A stretch of 44,197 bases of DNA from Candidatus Melainabacteria bacterium. Its GTDB lineage: Bacteria; Cyanobacteriota; Vampirovibrionia; 2-02-FULL-35-15. The stretch is from the NCBI GenBank assembly GCA_016201905.1, contig JACQBQ010000049.1, forward strand, positions 1 to 44,197, given 5' to 3'. Shown in pieces: positions 9,024 through 16,279 of the stretch. Positions within the stretch are counted from its first letter, which is position 1; every line of letters starts with the position of its first letter. The position numbers and the translations under genes were made by a program. The notes under the pieces are model-generated. The model was not told the origin of the DNA. It did no database searches and saw nothing but the letters and a program-made list of their open reading frames with translations.

Positions 9024-9794
9024 CTAAAATAACCTTATCTGCTTTACCCATGCCTTTAACTCTGGCAGCATTTTTTCATTTGTCATGTGAATGGTAACGG
9101 GAGTAATTGAAATCTGATTATTTCTTACTGCAAAAACATCAGTGCCTGGCAGTTCATTTTCTTCAATAGCTTCTCCGGCAAGCCAGTAGTAAGTTCTTCC
9201 ACGTGGATCCACCCTTTTTACAAAGTAATCATTGTATGGTCTTACACCAAGCTCTGTAATTTCAACACCAGCAATTTCAGAGAGAGGCAAAGCAGGAATG
9301 TTTATATTCAATAAAGTTCTATCCGGGAATTTTATTTCTTTGATTTTTTTTAAAAGCTCAGAAATAAAAGTAACTGCACCAGTAAAATCCTGAGGTTTGT
9401 GATCAGCTAAACTAATAGCAATACTTGGAATGTTATAAATAGCACCTTCCATAGCAGCACTTACAGTACCCGAATAAAGTACGTCAGAGCCCATGTTTGG
9501 ACCGTGGTTTATGCCAGATAAAACAATATCAGGTGGCTCTTTTAAAATTGCACCTATAGCAATTTTTACACAGTCACTTGGCGTTCCATCTGTGGAGCAT
9601 GAAAGTTTTACACCGGGCAGGTGATTTACTTCATCCAGCCTGAGAGGCCTGTGTAGTGTTAAAGAATGTCCTGTTGCACTGCGCTCGCGATCAGGTGCTA
9701 CTACAAACACTTCATTGTTTTGTACTAAACCCTCTGTAAGAGCTCTTATTCCACCTGAATGAATTCCATCATCATTTGAAATTAAAATGCGCAT
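9024..9794 (-). CDS. surE: 5'/3'-nucleotidase SurE
   Basis: SurE is a divalent-metal-dependent survival phosphatase acting on nucleoside monophosphates. It begins with the metal-binding NDDG motif (N7, D8, D9). It continues with VVAPDRERSATGHSLTL, the STDGTPSDCV active-site loop, and SGINHGPNMGSDVLYSGTV, all diagnostic. Length 256 aa is usual. The last about 20 codons are duplicated in decayed form at 8489-8538. ATG 9794 is the only sensible start. Confidence 0.93.
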   Translation of the reverse strand: MRILISNDDGIHSGGIRALTEGLVQNNEVFVVAPDRERSATGHSLTLHRPLRLDEVNHLPGVKLSCSTDGTPSDCVKIAIGAILKEPPDIVLSGINHGPNMGSDVLYSGTVSAAMEGAIYNIPSIAISLADHKPQDFTGAVTFISELLKKIKEIKFPDRTLLNINIPALPLSEIAGVEITELGVRPYNDYFVKRVDPRGRTYYWLAGEAIEENELPGTDVFAVRNNQISITPVTIHMTNEKMLPELKAWVKQIRLF

Positions 9795-9870
9795 GCGTAT
9801 GATTATATCTCACAATATTTTTCTTGGTTATAATTGTTGTATACTGAACGATATATGTTCTCAAGTTATA

Positions 9871-9923
9871 GGCTTTGTTCCGCCTTAGGTGGACAAAGCC
9901 GGTCCAGCGAGAAGGATTGACCG
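9871..9923. repeat. Two adjacent inverted repeats before the CDF gene
   Basis: GGCTTTGT (9871-9878) pairs with ACAAAGCC (9893-9900), with further partial pairing of CC/GG pairs inside. Directly adjoining, CGGTC (9900-9904) pairs with GACCG (9919-9923). CAAGTT near 9863 and AACTTG near 9934 could close an outer stem. The stretch 9795-9964 holds no gene and is less AT-rich here than its surroundings, as the other palindromic repeats in this window are. Confidence 0.45.
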
Positions 9924-9964
9924 ACGAAAGCACAAACTTGTTTTGCGCTATTTAGAGAAACGGA

Positions 9965-10834
9965 ATGCCAGAAATTAAACAAACCAAGCAATATTCGCAC
10001 GATGTTAAAAAGGTTTTATGGATTATTCTTGTTTTAAACCTTTTTGTTTTAATTGTAAAAATATTTGCAGGTCTTATTACGAGGTCATTAAGTATTTTTG
10101 GTGATGCAGCACATACTGGTGCTGATACTTTAAATAATATTGTTGGTTTAGTCGTGTTGAAATATGCAAGTGAACCGCCTGATAAACAACACCCATACGG
10201 GCATGGGAAATTTGAAACGCTTGCTGCATTTGCCATTGTTATGTTTTTAGCAATTGCATCGGTTGAAATAGTTCAAAGCTCTATAGGCAGGCTGATTCAC
10301 CCTGTTAAGCTGCCTCTGTTTAGTAAAGAAGTAGTTTGGCTTTTAATTTTAACTTTAATTGTAAATTTATTTGTCTGGGTTTATGAAAGGAACCAGGGAA
10401 AAAAAATAAAAAGTGATCTTTTAATTGCAGATTCTTCACATACAGGCTCTGACGTGCTAATTACCTTTTCTGTTTTAGCTTCACAGTTTTTTATTGCTCG
10501 TGAAATGTACTGGATAGATCCTATAGTTGCAATTCTAATAGCAGGATTTATTGCAAAGGCTGCCTATGAAATTATTACAAGTACTGTGCCTGTTCTTGTG
10601 GATGAAGCATGGCTTGAGCCTAAGATGATTTCAGGTTCAGCGCTTTCCGTAAAAGATGTAGTGGATTGTTATGATGTTTATTCAAGACGCAGCCCGTACT
10701 CTGCTTTTATTGAGTGTAAGATAAAAGTAGTACCGAAAGATCTCTATAGTGCTCATAAAATAGCAGATCGAGTAGAAGAAAAATTAAGAAAAGATTTTGG
10801 AAACTGCAAAGTAACAGTCCATGTGGAGCCATAA
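9965..10834 (+). CDS. Cation diffusion facilitator (CDF) family metal transporter
   Basis: An inner-membrane proton-coupled efflux protein for divalent metals such as Zn, Fe or Mn. About six hydrophobic segments are seen. The transport-site pairs are H50-x3-D54 in AAHTGADTL and H159-x3-D163 in SSHTGSDVL. The HPYGHGKFE motif of the TM2-TM3 loop is at residues 76-84. The C-terminal 80 residues form the usual cytoplasmic ferredoxin-like domain (KIKVVPKDLYSAHKIADRVEEKL). The histidine-containing sites suggest zinc rather than manganese, but specificity is not settled. Length 289 aa is normal. Palindromic repeats flank the gene on both sides. Confidence 0.9.
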   Translation: MPEIKQTKQYSHDVKKVLWIILVLNLFVLIVKIFAGLITRSLSIFGDAAHTGADTLNNIVGLVVLKYASEPPDKQHPYGHGKFETLAAFAIVMFLAIASVEIVQSSIGRLIHPVKLPLFSKEVVWLLILTLIVNLFVWVYERNQGKKIKSDLLIADSSHTGSDVLITFSVLASQFFIAREMYWIDPIVAILIAGFIAKAAYEIITSTVPVLVDEAWLEPKMISGSALSVKDVVDCYDVYSRRSPYSAFIECKIKVVPKDLYSAHKIADRVEEKLRKDFGNCKVTVHVEP

Positions 10835-10835
10835 A

Positions 10836-10935
10836 TGTCATTGCGAGCCGAACAAAGTGAGGCGTGGCAATCCCAAACAATTTGCGCAAGTTAGATCGGG
10901 ATTGCTTCGCCTGCCTCAGCGGGCTCGCAATGACA
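10836..10935. repeat. 100-bp palindromic intergenic repeat (TGTCATTGCGAG type)
   Basis: The ends are a perfect 14-bp inverted repeat, TGTCATTGCGAGCC at 10836-10849 and its complement at 10922-10935. Inside, GCAATCCC (10867-10874) pairs with GGGATTGC (10898-10905). The element begins one base after the CDF stop codon and occupies most of the gap to hisD. TGTCATTGCGAG...CTCGCAATGACA elements are common dispersed repeats in many bacterial genomes. A shorter relative sits at 12226-12266. Confidence 0.8.
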
Positions 10936-10957
10936 AGAATAGCTTATAATAATCTCT

Positions 10958-12262
10958 ATGCCAATAATAAAAGATTTAAAAAAGGCACATAAGAAAATCT
11001 TAGAAATCAATTCCCGCTTTGATTTAGCTAAGAGAAAAAATGAACTTAAAGCTGTAGAAAAGATTATTGATAATGTAAAAAGGGGTGGTGATAAAGCTTT
11101 AATTTATTACACAAAGAAATTTGACAAAGTTAATTTAAAAAATATCAAAGTTTCAAAAGCTGAAATAAAAAACTCTACAAAAGATATTTCTTATAAGTTA
11201 CTTACTTCGATAAAAAAGGCCATTGAAAGAATTAAAATATTTCATAAAACAAATGTTCCTTCTACATGGATTAAATCATTTAAGTTAAAAGAAAGATTAG
11301 GCTATAAATATGTGCCTTTAGATTCAGTTGGCATCTATATTCCAGGCGGTCAGAGTCCTTTAATATCTACAGTCTTAATGACAGCAGTTCTGGCTAAAGT
11401 AGCTGGTGTAAAAAGAATAGCTATATTTACACCACCACCAGTTCATAAAGGGATTTTAGCAGCATGTAAGCTCTTAGGTTTAAATGAGATTTATCAGGTA
11501 GGCGGAGCACAGGCAATTTCTGCAGCTGCATTTGGTACAGAAAGTATAAAATCAGTTGATAAGATAATAGGTCCTGGAAATATTTATGTTACGCTTGCAA
11601 AAAAACTAGTCTTTGGGAAAATTGGCATTGATGGACTTTATGGACCAAGTGAAATTGCAATTATTGCAGATAAAAGTGCAAGACCAAACTATTTAGCAAT
11701 TGATCTTTTAAGTCAGCTTGAACATGGTTCAGGACTTGAATCAGCGTTTATAGTGACAAACAGTGAAATCATAGCTAAAGAAACACAAAAAACTCTTTTT
11801 AAATTAGCTAAAAATCTGCCAAATAAAAAGATAGTATTGAATTCCTGGAAGAAAAACAGTGCAATTGTAATCGTTAGAGATTTAAATAAAGCCAGTGACT
11901 TAATTAATATGCTGGCTCCTGAACACCTTGAAATTATTACAAAAAATCCAAGTCATATATTAAATAAAATAAAACATGCAGGTGCCGTTTTTCTGGGTGA
12001 GTACTCATGTGAATCAATCGGAGACTATATTGCAGGACCAAGCCACTGTCTGCCTACAGGTGGCAGTGCAAAGTTTTCAAGTGGACTTACAGTGATGGAT
12101 TTTATGAAAAAAATATCTGTTATATCTTTTGATAAAAAATCATTTAATAAAGTAGCAAAAGATGTAATAAACCTTGCAGATGCTGAAGGACTTAAAGCAC
12201 ATGGAGATGCTGTAAGAGTGCGGTTCAGGTCATTGCGAGGAGCGTTAGCGACGAAGCAATGA
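10958..12262 (+). CDS. hisD: Histidinol dehydrogenase HisD (C-terminus encoded by a repeat)
   Basis: HisD oxidises L-histidinol to histidine in two NAD-dependent steps using a zinc site. Motifs seen are VGIYIPGGQSPLIS (substrate loop), VGGAQAISAAAFGT, GPGNIYVTLAKKL, the zinc/catalytic segment LSQLEHGSG, APEHLEI, and GPSHCLPTGGSAKF. The family usually ends shortly after EGLxAH. Here the frame continues after AEGLKAHGDAV into RVRFRSLRGALATKQ, which is read through the palindromic repeat 12226-12266, and stops inside it. The tail therefore looks like a late repeat insertion. Other his genes in this window (hisG, hisZ) lie 11 kb away. ATG 10958 follows another repeat copy. Confidence 0.93.
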   Translation: MPIIKDLKKAHKKILEINSRFDLAKRKNELKAVEKIIDNVKRGGDKALIYYTKKFDKVNLKNIKVSKAEIKNSTKDISYKLLTSIKKAIERIKIFHKTNVPSTWIKSFKLKERLGYKYVPLDSVGIYIPGGQSPLISTVLMTAVLAKVAGVKRIAIFTPPPVHKGILAACKLLGLNEIYQVGGAQAISAAAFGTESIKSVDKIIGPGNIYVTLAKKLVFGKIGIDGLYGPSEIAIIADKSARPNYLAIDLLSQLEHGSGLESAFIVTNSEIIAKETQKTLFKLAKNLPNKKIVLNSWKKNSAIVIVRDLNKASDLINMLAPEHLEIITKNPSHILNKIKHAGAVFLGEYSCESIGDYIAGPSHCLPTGGSAKFSSGLTVMDFMKKISVISFDKKSFNKVAKDVINLADAEGLKAHGDAVRVRFRSLRGALATKQ

Positions 12263-12266
12263 CCTG
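12226..12266. repeat. 41-bp palindromic repeat overlapping the hisD stop codon
   Basis: CAGGTCATTGC (12226-12236) is perfectly complementary to 12256-12266, with a GC-rich centre (GAGGAGCGTTAGCGACGAA). It shares the TCATTGCGAG core with the element at 10836-10935, so the two are members of one repeat family. The hisD stop TGA (12260-12262) lies in the right arm. It could double as a hairpin at the transcript end. Confidence 0.75.
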
Positions 12267-12320
12267 TTACATTTGATTTTGCTTTGTTCAGGTCTTCTGA
12301 TTGTATTGTAGAATAATCTC

Positions 12321-13100
12321 ATGATAAAAGTCCTTCATCGCTTTTTTTATGCCTGGCTGTTTTTAACTAAACTCCCGGCTCCTCCCATGCCAAAAGCTAC
12401 AAAAGAAGACTGGGGAAGGATTGCACCGTATTTTGTTTTAATCGGATTTATCTTAGGATTTATACTTTATTTTTTCTCAAGATTTTTTACTTCTCATAAA
12501 TTGCCGGTTATGTTTTCAGCACTATTGATTTTGCTTATTTGGAATTTGATTACAGGAAGTTTGCATCTGGATGGTTTAATGGATACCTTCGATGGAATAA
12601 ATTGTCAGGATAAAGATAGAAAAGTAGAAGCTATGAAGGATAGTAGAATTGGGGCTTTTGGCGCTATAGGTGGTATTTTTGTAATCCTTTTTAAATTAAT
12701 AGCGCTATGTACGATTTTATTAAACAAATTGGTTTTTGTTCTTGTGATTTCTTTACCGTTAGCCAGATTGCTTTGTGTTTATTCATTTACTTTTTTAAGC
12801 CAAAACCAAAAATCAGGACAAAGTTCTTCTTTACTTCTTTCTGGCGTTAAAAAGCCAGCTGATTTTTTAGTAAATCTTTTTTCTTTTATTGTTCTTTTCT
12901 TATGTTGTTATTTTACTTTTCACTTAAGGACTTTTTATGTATTTTTTATTTTTATTTGTTTTATTCTAAGTCTGTTTTGGGCTTATTGGCTGAATAACCA
13001 TTTCAAAGGACATACCGGTGATACTTTTGGTGCATTGATTGAACTTAGTGAGGTGACAGTCTTGTCTTTAGGGGTGATTTTAAGAAATTATTTATTGTAG
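12321..13100 (+). CDS. cobS: Adenosylcobinamide-GDP ribazoletransferase (cobalamin synthase) CobS
   Basis: CobS is a polytopic inner-membrane enzyme that joins adenosylcobinamide-GDP with alpha-ribazole(-5'-phosphate) in the last steps of B12 assembly. The N-terminus FFYAWLFLTKLPAP, the substrate motif GSLHLDGLMDTFDGI, the downstream KDSRIGAFGAIGG, and the C-terminal GHTGDTFGA are all family markers. About six to seven hydrophobic helices are present. Length 259 aa is normal. The 3' end overlaps convergent cobT by 9 bases, so the pair of lower-ligand genes sits tail-to-tail. No cobalamin riboswitch was seen upstream. Confidence 0.93.
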   Translation: MIKVLHRFFYAWLFLTKLPAPPMPKATKEDWGRIAPYFVLIGFILGFILYFFSRFFTSHKLPVMFSALLILLIWNLITGSLHLDGLMDTFDGINCQDKDRKVEAMKDSRIGAFGAIGGIFVILFKLIALCTILLNKLVFVLVISLPLARLLCVYSFTFLSQNQKSGQSSSLLLSGVKKPADFLVNLFSFIVLFLCCYFTFHLRTFYVFFIFICFILSLFWAYWLNNHFKGHTGDTFGALIELSEVTVLSLGVILRNYLL

Positions 13101-14228
13101 AGCCATAGCTGCTGTGTAAACCTTCTCTATCTGAGAAACGATATTCTCAATTGATATATCTTTATATAAATCACTAATTACCATAAGTCCGCCAGCACCT
13201 ATGCCTTCTTTAATGTGTCCCTGTTCATATGCATATAAACCTTCTATTTTTGAATCTTTAAAATGAACATTTGATGAGATTAGTGGAGCGCCAACCATTT
13301 CAGCTAATCTTTTTGTTTTTGCATTTTTATCATTTGTAATCCAGGACGTTGTGGCTACCACGGTGTCATGCGGATCATGTTCTAAAATCTTTTTAGCCAG
13401 GTAATAAACTGCAAGCATTTGCGAACCACCAGCTAACATAATGGGCAGATGTATTTTCATAGCGCCTTTTATTAAGCCAGAAACAAAAACCTGCATTGGG
13501 TCGCCAAAATATTCTGCTGCTTTTAAAGGATTTTTATTTATAGTAGAAAACAAATCTCCGTTTGCAAGAAGCGCATCTTTTACTGTCTGGTTTTTCCAGA
13601 AATTATTTCCTTCAGGAAAGCTACTGCTAACAAGGTCAAAAGCATTTATTCCAAGAGAACATAAAACGCTAAGAGCTGTAGTTGTACCCCCGGGAACACA
13701 CTCTCCGATTACTATGTAAGGATGCTCAGTTAAGCTGTTTCCTAGTTTTTCTCCTTTTTGAAATAAAAAGCTGGTTTTTATTGGACCAAGAGCATTGCCT
13801 GTGGTTAAGCATTTTGCTGGACCCATATTTAAGCTAATGTGTTTACCCTGTGGTTTTACAAATGCACCGACGTCAATTACAGAGATATCTAGTTCAAGCA
13901 GTTCTATTATGGCTTTAGAAAGTATGGCTGGCGAAGGAATGCCATTTGGTGAGACAGGGATTTTCTTTTTAAATTCTTCTTTTTTAAAAAGTAAAAAGTC
14001 AGCATCAAGCGCAGGAGTTAGTTTTAATTGTTCTGTATTTTGTCCGGCTGCTGAGATTCCGGGAATCAGTGCTGTTTCTGTAGAACCAATGACTAAGATA
14101 AACAAAGGCTTTGTACCCTTAACTTTATTTGCAAAGTTTTGACATTCTCTTCCTTTTGTAATAAATGAAAAAGGTTTTAGTTTTGGGTAATTTATATCTT
14201 TTACTTGTTCGATTAATGTCTTAAACAT
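13092..14228 (-). CDS. cobT: Nicotinate-nucleotide-dimethylbenzimidazole phosphoribosyltransferase-like protein (TIGR00303-type CobT)
   Basis: The long N-terminal segment FILVIGSTETALIPGISAAG and the later PGGTTTALSVL, SLGINAFDLVSSS, MLAGGSQMLAVYYLAKK and LYAYEQGHIKEGIGAGGL fit the TIGR00303 family. That is the CobT form I associate with cyanobacteria and archaea rather than the proteobacterial one. The expected role is activation of the lower-ligand base to alpha-ribazole phosphate for CobS, whose gene is convergent and overlapping. At 378 aa it is the normal size. Its start at 14228 lies back-to-back with the next gene. Confidence 0.85.
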   Translation of the reverse strand: MFKTLIEQVKDINYPKLKPFSFITKGRECQNFANKVKGTKPLFILVIGSTETALIPGISAAGQNTEQLKLTPALDADFLLFKKEEFKKKIPVSPNGIPSPAILSKAIIELLELDISVIDVGAFVKPQGKHISLNMGPAKCLTTGNALGPIKTSFLFQKGEKLGNSLTEHPYIVIGECVPGGTTTALSVLCSLGINAFDLVSSSFPEGNNFWKNQTVKDALLANGDLFSTINKNPLKAAEYFGDPMQVFVSGLIKGAMKIHLPIMLAGGSQMLAVYYLAKKILEHDPHDTVVATTSWITNDKNAKTKRLAEMVGAPLISSNVHFKDSKIEGLYAYEQGHIKEGIGAGGLMVISDLYKDISIENIVSQIEKVYTAAMALQ

Positions 14229-14250
14229 AATAATGCTATCATTTTACATT

Positions 14251-14907
14251 ATGAATGAAAGAACGACTAGAAAATTTCAGGATAAAGGAATTACGATCTT
14301 AGATCCGCGAAATACTTATATTGGCAGTGGTGTTCAAATTGCAAAAGGAAATGTAATTTACCCGAATACTTTTTTAAAGGGAAAAATAAAAATTGGTCCA
14401 AGAAATACATTAGGTCCAAATCTATACATTGAAGGAAAGGTAACTATTGGCTCAGGTAATACCATTACTTATTCACACATTACAAATTCAAAAATGGGAA
14501 ACAATAATCAAATTGGACCGTATGCAAGGCTAAGGGATAATGTTATTTTGACAAATAATATTAAAGTAGGTAATTTTGTAGAGATGAAAAACAGCAATAT
14601 TGGTAATGGTACGCAGATTGCACATTTAAGTTATATTGGGGATTCTAAAATTGGTAGCCGTGTAAATATTGGAGCAGGGACAATTACTGCAAATTATAAT
14701 TCAGCTACAGGAAAAAAGAGTAGAACAATTATCAAAGATAGAGCATCTACAGGATCAAATTCTGTTTTAGTAGCGCCAGTTATAATCGGTGAAAATGCAA
14801 TAGTAGCTGCCGGCTCAGTAGTTACAAAGAACGTTCCAAAAAACGCACTGGCAATTACAAGACCAAAGCAGGAAAATAAATTAGAGTGGGTAAAGAAAAA
14901 GTCGTAA
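14251..14907 (+). CDS. Stand-alone GlmU-type left-handed beta-helix acetyltransferase
   Basis: The 218 residues correspond to only the C-terminal half of GlmU, the acetyl-CoA:glucosamine-1-phosphate acetyltransferase. Hexapeptide repeats run through most of it (for example IGPRNTLGPNL, VTIGSGN). GlmU active-site positions are conserved: R95 in ARLR, K113 in VEMKNS, H125 and Y128 in AHLSYIGD, and the ANYN segment (147-150), followed by SNSVLVAPVIIG and AITRPKQ. The uridyltransferase half is absent, and the upstream DNA is cobT on the other strand. I chose ATG 14251 because it aligns with the GlmU linker; ATG 14233 would add six residues. It may work with a separate nucleotidyltransferase or have another sugar as substrate. 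Confidence 0.82.
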   Translation: MNERTTRKFQDKGITILDPRNTYIGSGVQIAKGNVIYPNTFLKGKIKIGPRNTLGPNLYIEGKVTIGSGNTITYSHITNSKMGNNNQIGPYARLRDNVILTNNIKVGNFVEMKNSNIGNGTQIAHLSYIGDSKIGSRVNIGAGTITANYNSATGKKSRTIIKDRASTGSNSVLVAPVIIGENAIVAAGSVVTKNVPKNALAITRPKQENKLEWVKKKS

Positions 14908-14921
14908 GCTCAGCTAAATAG

Positions 14922-15560
14922 CTATAATACCTTCTTATATCTATCTTTGCTTAAAGAGGTACTCATATAGCGGTAACAATGCTTTGCAAACTGATCTGTA
15001 TACTTGTAGGTGTCTCCTTTATAAGCTACCAGAGATTGGAGAGAATTCGTTCTTTGTAATTCAAAATCACGAATTAATACAACCTTGTTAATAAGTGAAG
15101 GGTTTACCTTATAAATAGCTTCTAATATATGAGGAGTAGAAAGTGAATCAATCTGACTTCCTGGCATAATTTCAATTTCTGAATCTTTGAGATTGATGCC
15201 TAGTGAACTAGCTTTTATTAAAGATTTTTTAATATCATCAGGCTCTGTGTCGTATTGATAAGCATGTAACATATAGTGAAGGTTTCCTGCTGTTGGATCT
15301 ATTACTTTTAAAACGGCACATGATGCAATCCCATCAGTTCCAAGTGCTACAGAACCTTCTCCTACTACAGCATGTCCCCAGCCCGTATAAATTTTTTTTA
15401 GAGATGGATCATCTTTTTTACTGAAAGGTATAGAAACGTTTTTGAATCCTTTTTTTTGCAGATCAAGATATAAATCCTTAAAAGAAATTTCTTTTTTCTT
15501 TTGTATAGATTGAGGAAGGCTATCTGTCCTTAAACTAGAAGGTTTAGTTCCTATTAGCAT
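14922..15560 (-). CDS. CheD-like (putative deamidase-fold) protein
   Basis: No close family was recognised, but residues 65-100 read VVGEGSVALGTDGIASC, then 13 residues later NLHYMLHAY. This mirrors the CheD arrangement, a nucleophile Cys after a small-residue turn with the catalytic His about 14-18 residues on in a GxxHxxL setting. Here the candidates are C81 and H95 (or H99). CheD deamidates chemoreceptor glutamines, and the same fold appears in some toxin deamidases. The N-terminal 50 residues are polar. It lies 20 bases behind the 162-aa gene on the same strand, probably in one transcript. The assignment rests on pattern resemblance only. Confidence 0.45.
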   Translation of the reverse strand: MLIGTKPSSLRTDSLPQSIQKKKEISFKDLYLDLQKKGFKNVSIPFSKKDDPSLKKIYTGWGHAVVGEGSVALGTDGIASCAVLKVIDPTAGNLHYMLHAYQYDTEPDDIKKSLIKASSLGINLKDSEIEIMPGSQIDSLSTPHILEAIYKVNPSLINKVVLIRDFELQRTNSLQSLVAYKGDTYKYTDQFAKHCYRYMSTSLSKDRYKKVL

Positions 15561-15580
15561 GTGAGCTTTAAACCTTTGTA

Positions 15581-16069
15581 TTAGCCAATGCCAACTTGTT
15601 TACCGGCTTTAATGTCTAGCTTGCCTATTTTAATTCCATCAGCGCCTGGCTTATATAAGAACGAATGTGGTAAGGAATTAATTGTGAGTTCGGCTGATTT
15701 ACTTGTTCTTACTGGTACTTTTTCATGATTTGAAATTCTGGTAAGAATTGTATATGCTGGCTTCCAGTTAGTGTCAGCTTTTTTTCTATTTGCAATACTA
15801 CGGTTCCAGCCAGCTTGTGGTGTTGGAGGAGCTTTTTTCTGCGGAGGAGCACTTGAATTGTTTCCTAACTTGTTTTTTAGTGTCTCTATTAATTTTTTCA
15901 AGTCATCGTTTGCTTGAGTTTGACTTGAATCTTTTTCCTGGGCGAATTCTTCTGAAACATGCTCTGTGTTTAAAGCTGTCCTTGCTGTACTTGCAGTAGC
16001 AATACTTACTGTAGGGTCGCTACCTCTTGATCTGCTTATTGGTCTTCTTTGTGGCATTCTTGGGGGCAT
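15581..16069 (-). CDS. Hypothetical protein with disordered Pro/Arg/Ser-rich N-terminus
   Basis: The first about 105 residues are low-complexity, with an Arg/Pro/Ser start (MPPRMPQRRPISRSRG), an Ala/Thr stretch, a short charged helix (DDLKKLIETLKNKLG) and a proline-rich linker (APPQKKAPPTPQAG). The last about 55 residues look folded and end in KIGKLDIKAGKQVGIG. No signal peptide or membrane segment is visible. AGGAAATAAAA precedes the ATG at 16069. It leads a two-gene transcript with the CheD-like gene. Function unknown. The 210-base gap to carA (divergent) shows nothing recognisable. Confidence 0.6.
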   Translation of the reverse strand: MPPRMPQRRPISRSRGSDPTVSIATASTARTALNTEHVSEEFAQEKDSSQTQANDDLKKLIETLKNKLGNNSSAPPQKKAPPTPQAGWNRSIANRKKADTNWKPAYTILTRISNHEKVPVRTSKSAELTINSLPHSFLYKPGADGIKIGKLDIKAGKQVGIG

Positions 16070-16279
16070 TTTTATTTCCTTCTTTTGTATTATAGGTTAA
16101 GAACTGTTTAAGGTCTCTTACTTCTGATTTTAAACATTTTAAGGACAAAGTCAACTGCTAAATATTAAATTTAATGTCTTATAAGCTTAAATCTTTTTAA
16201 GGAAATAAGCACTTATTTAGTTATTTTGGTTAAGAGAATTAGCTTATTTGTGATAGCCTTTAAATGAAAATATAAAAAG

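Noticed and set aside
9952-10236. Minus-strand 94-residue frame in the CDF gene
   Set aside because: It is antisense to a well-supported transporter with no motif of its own.
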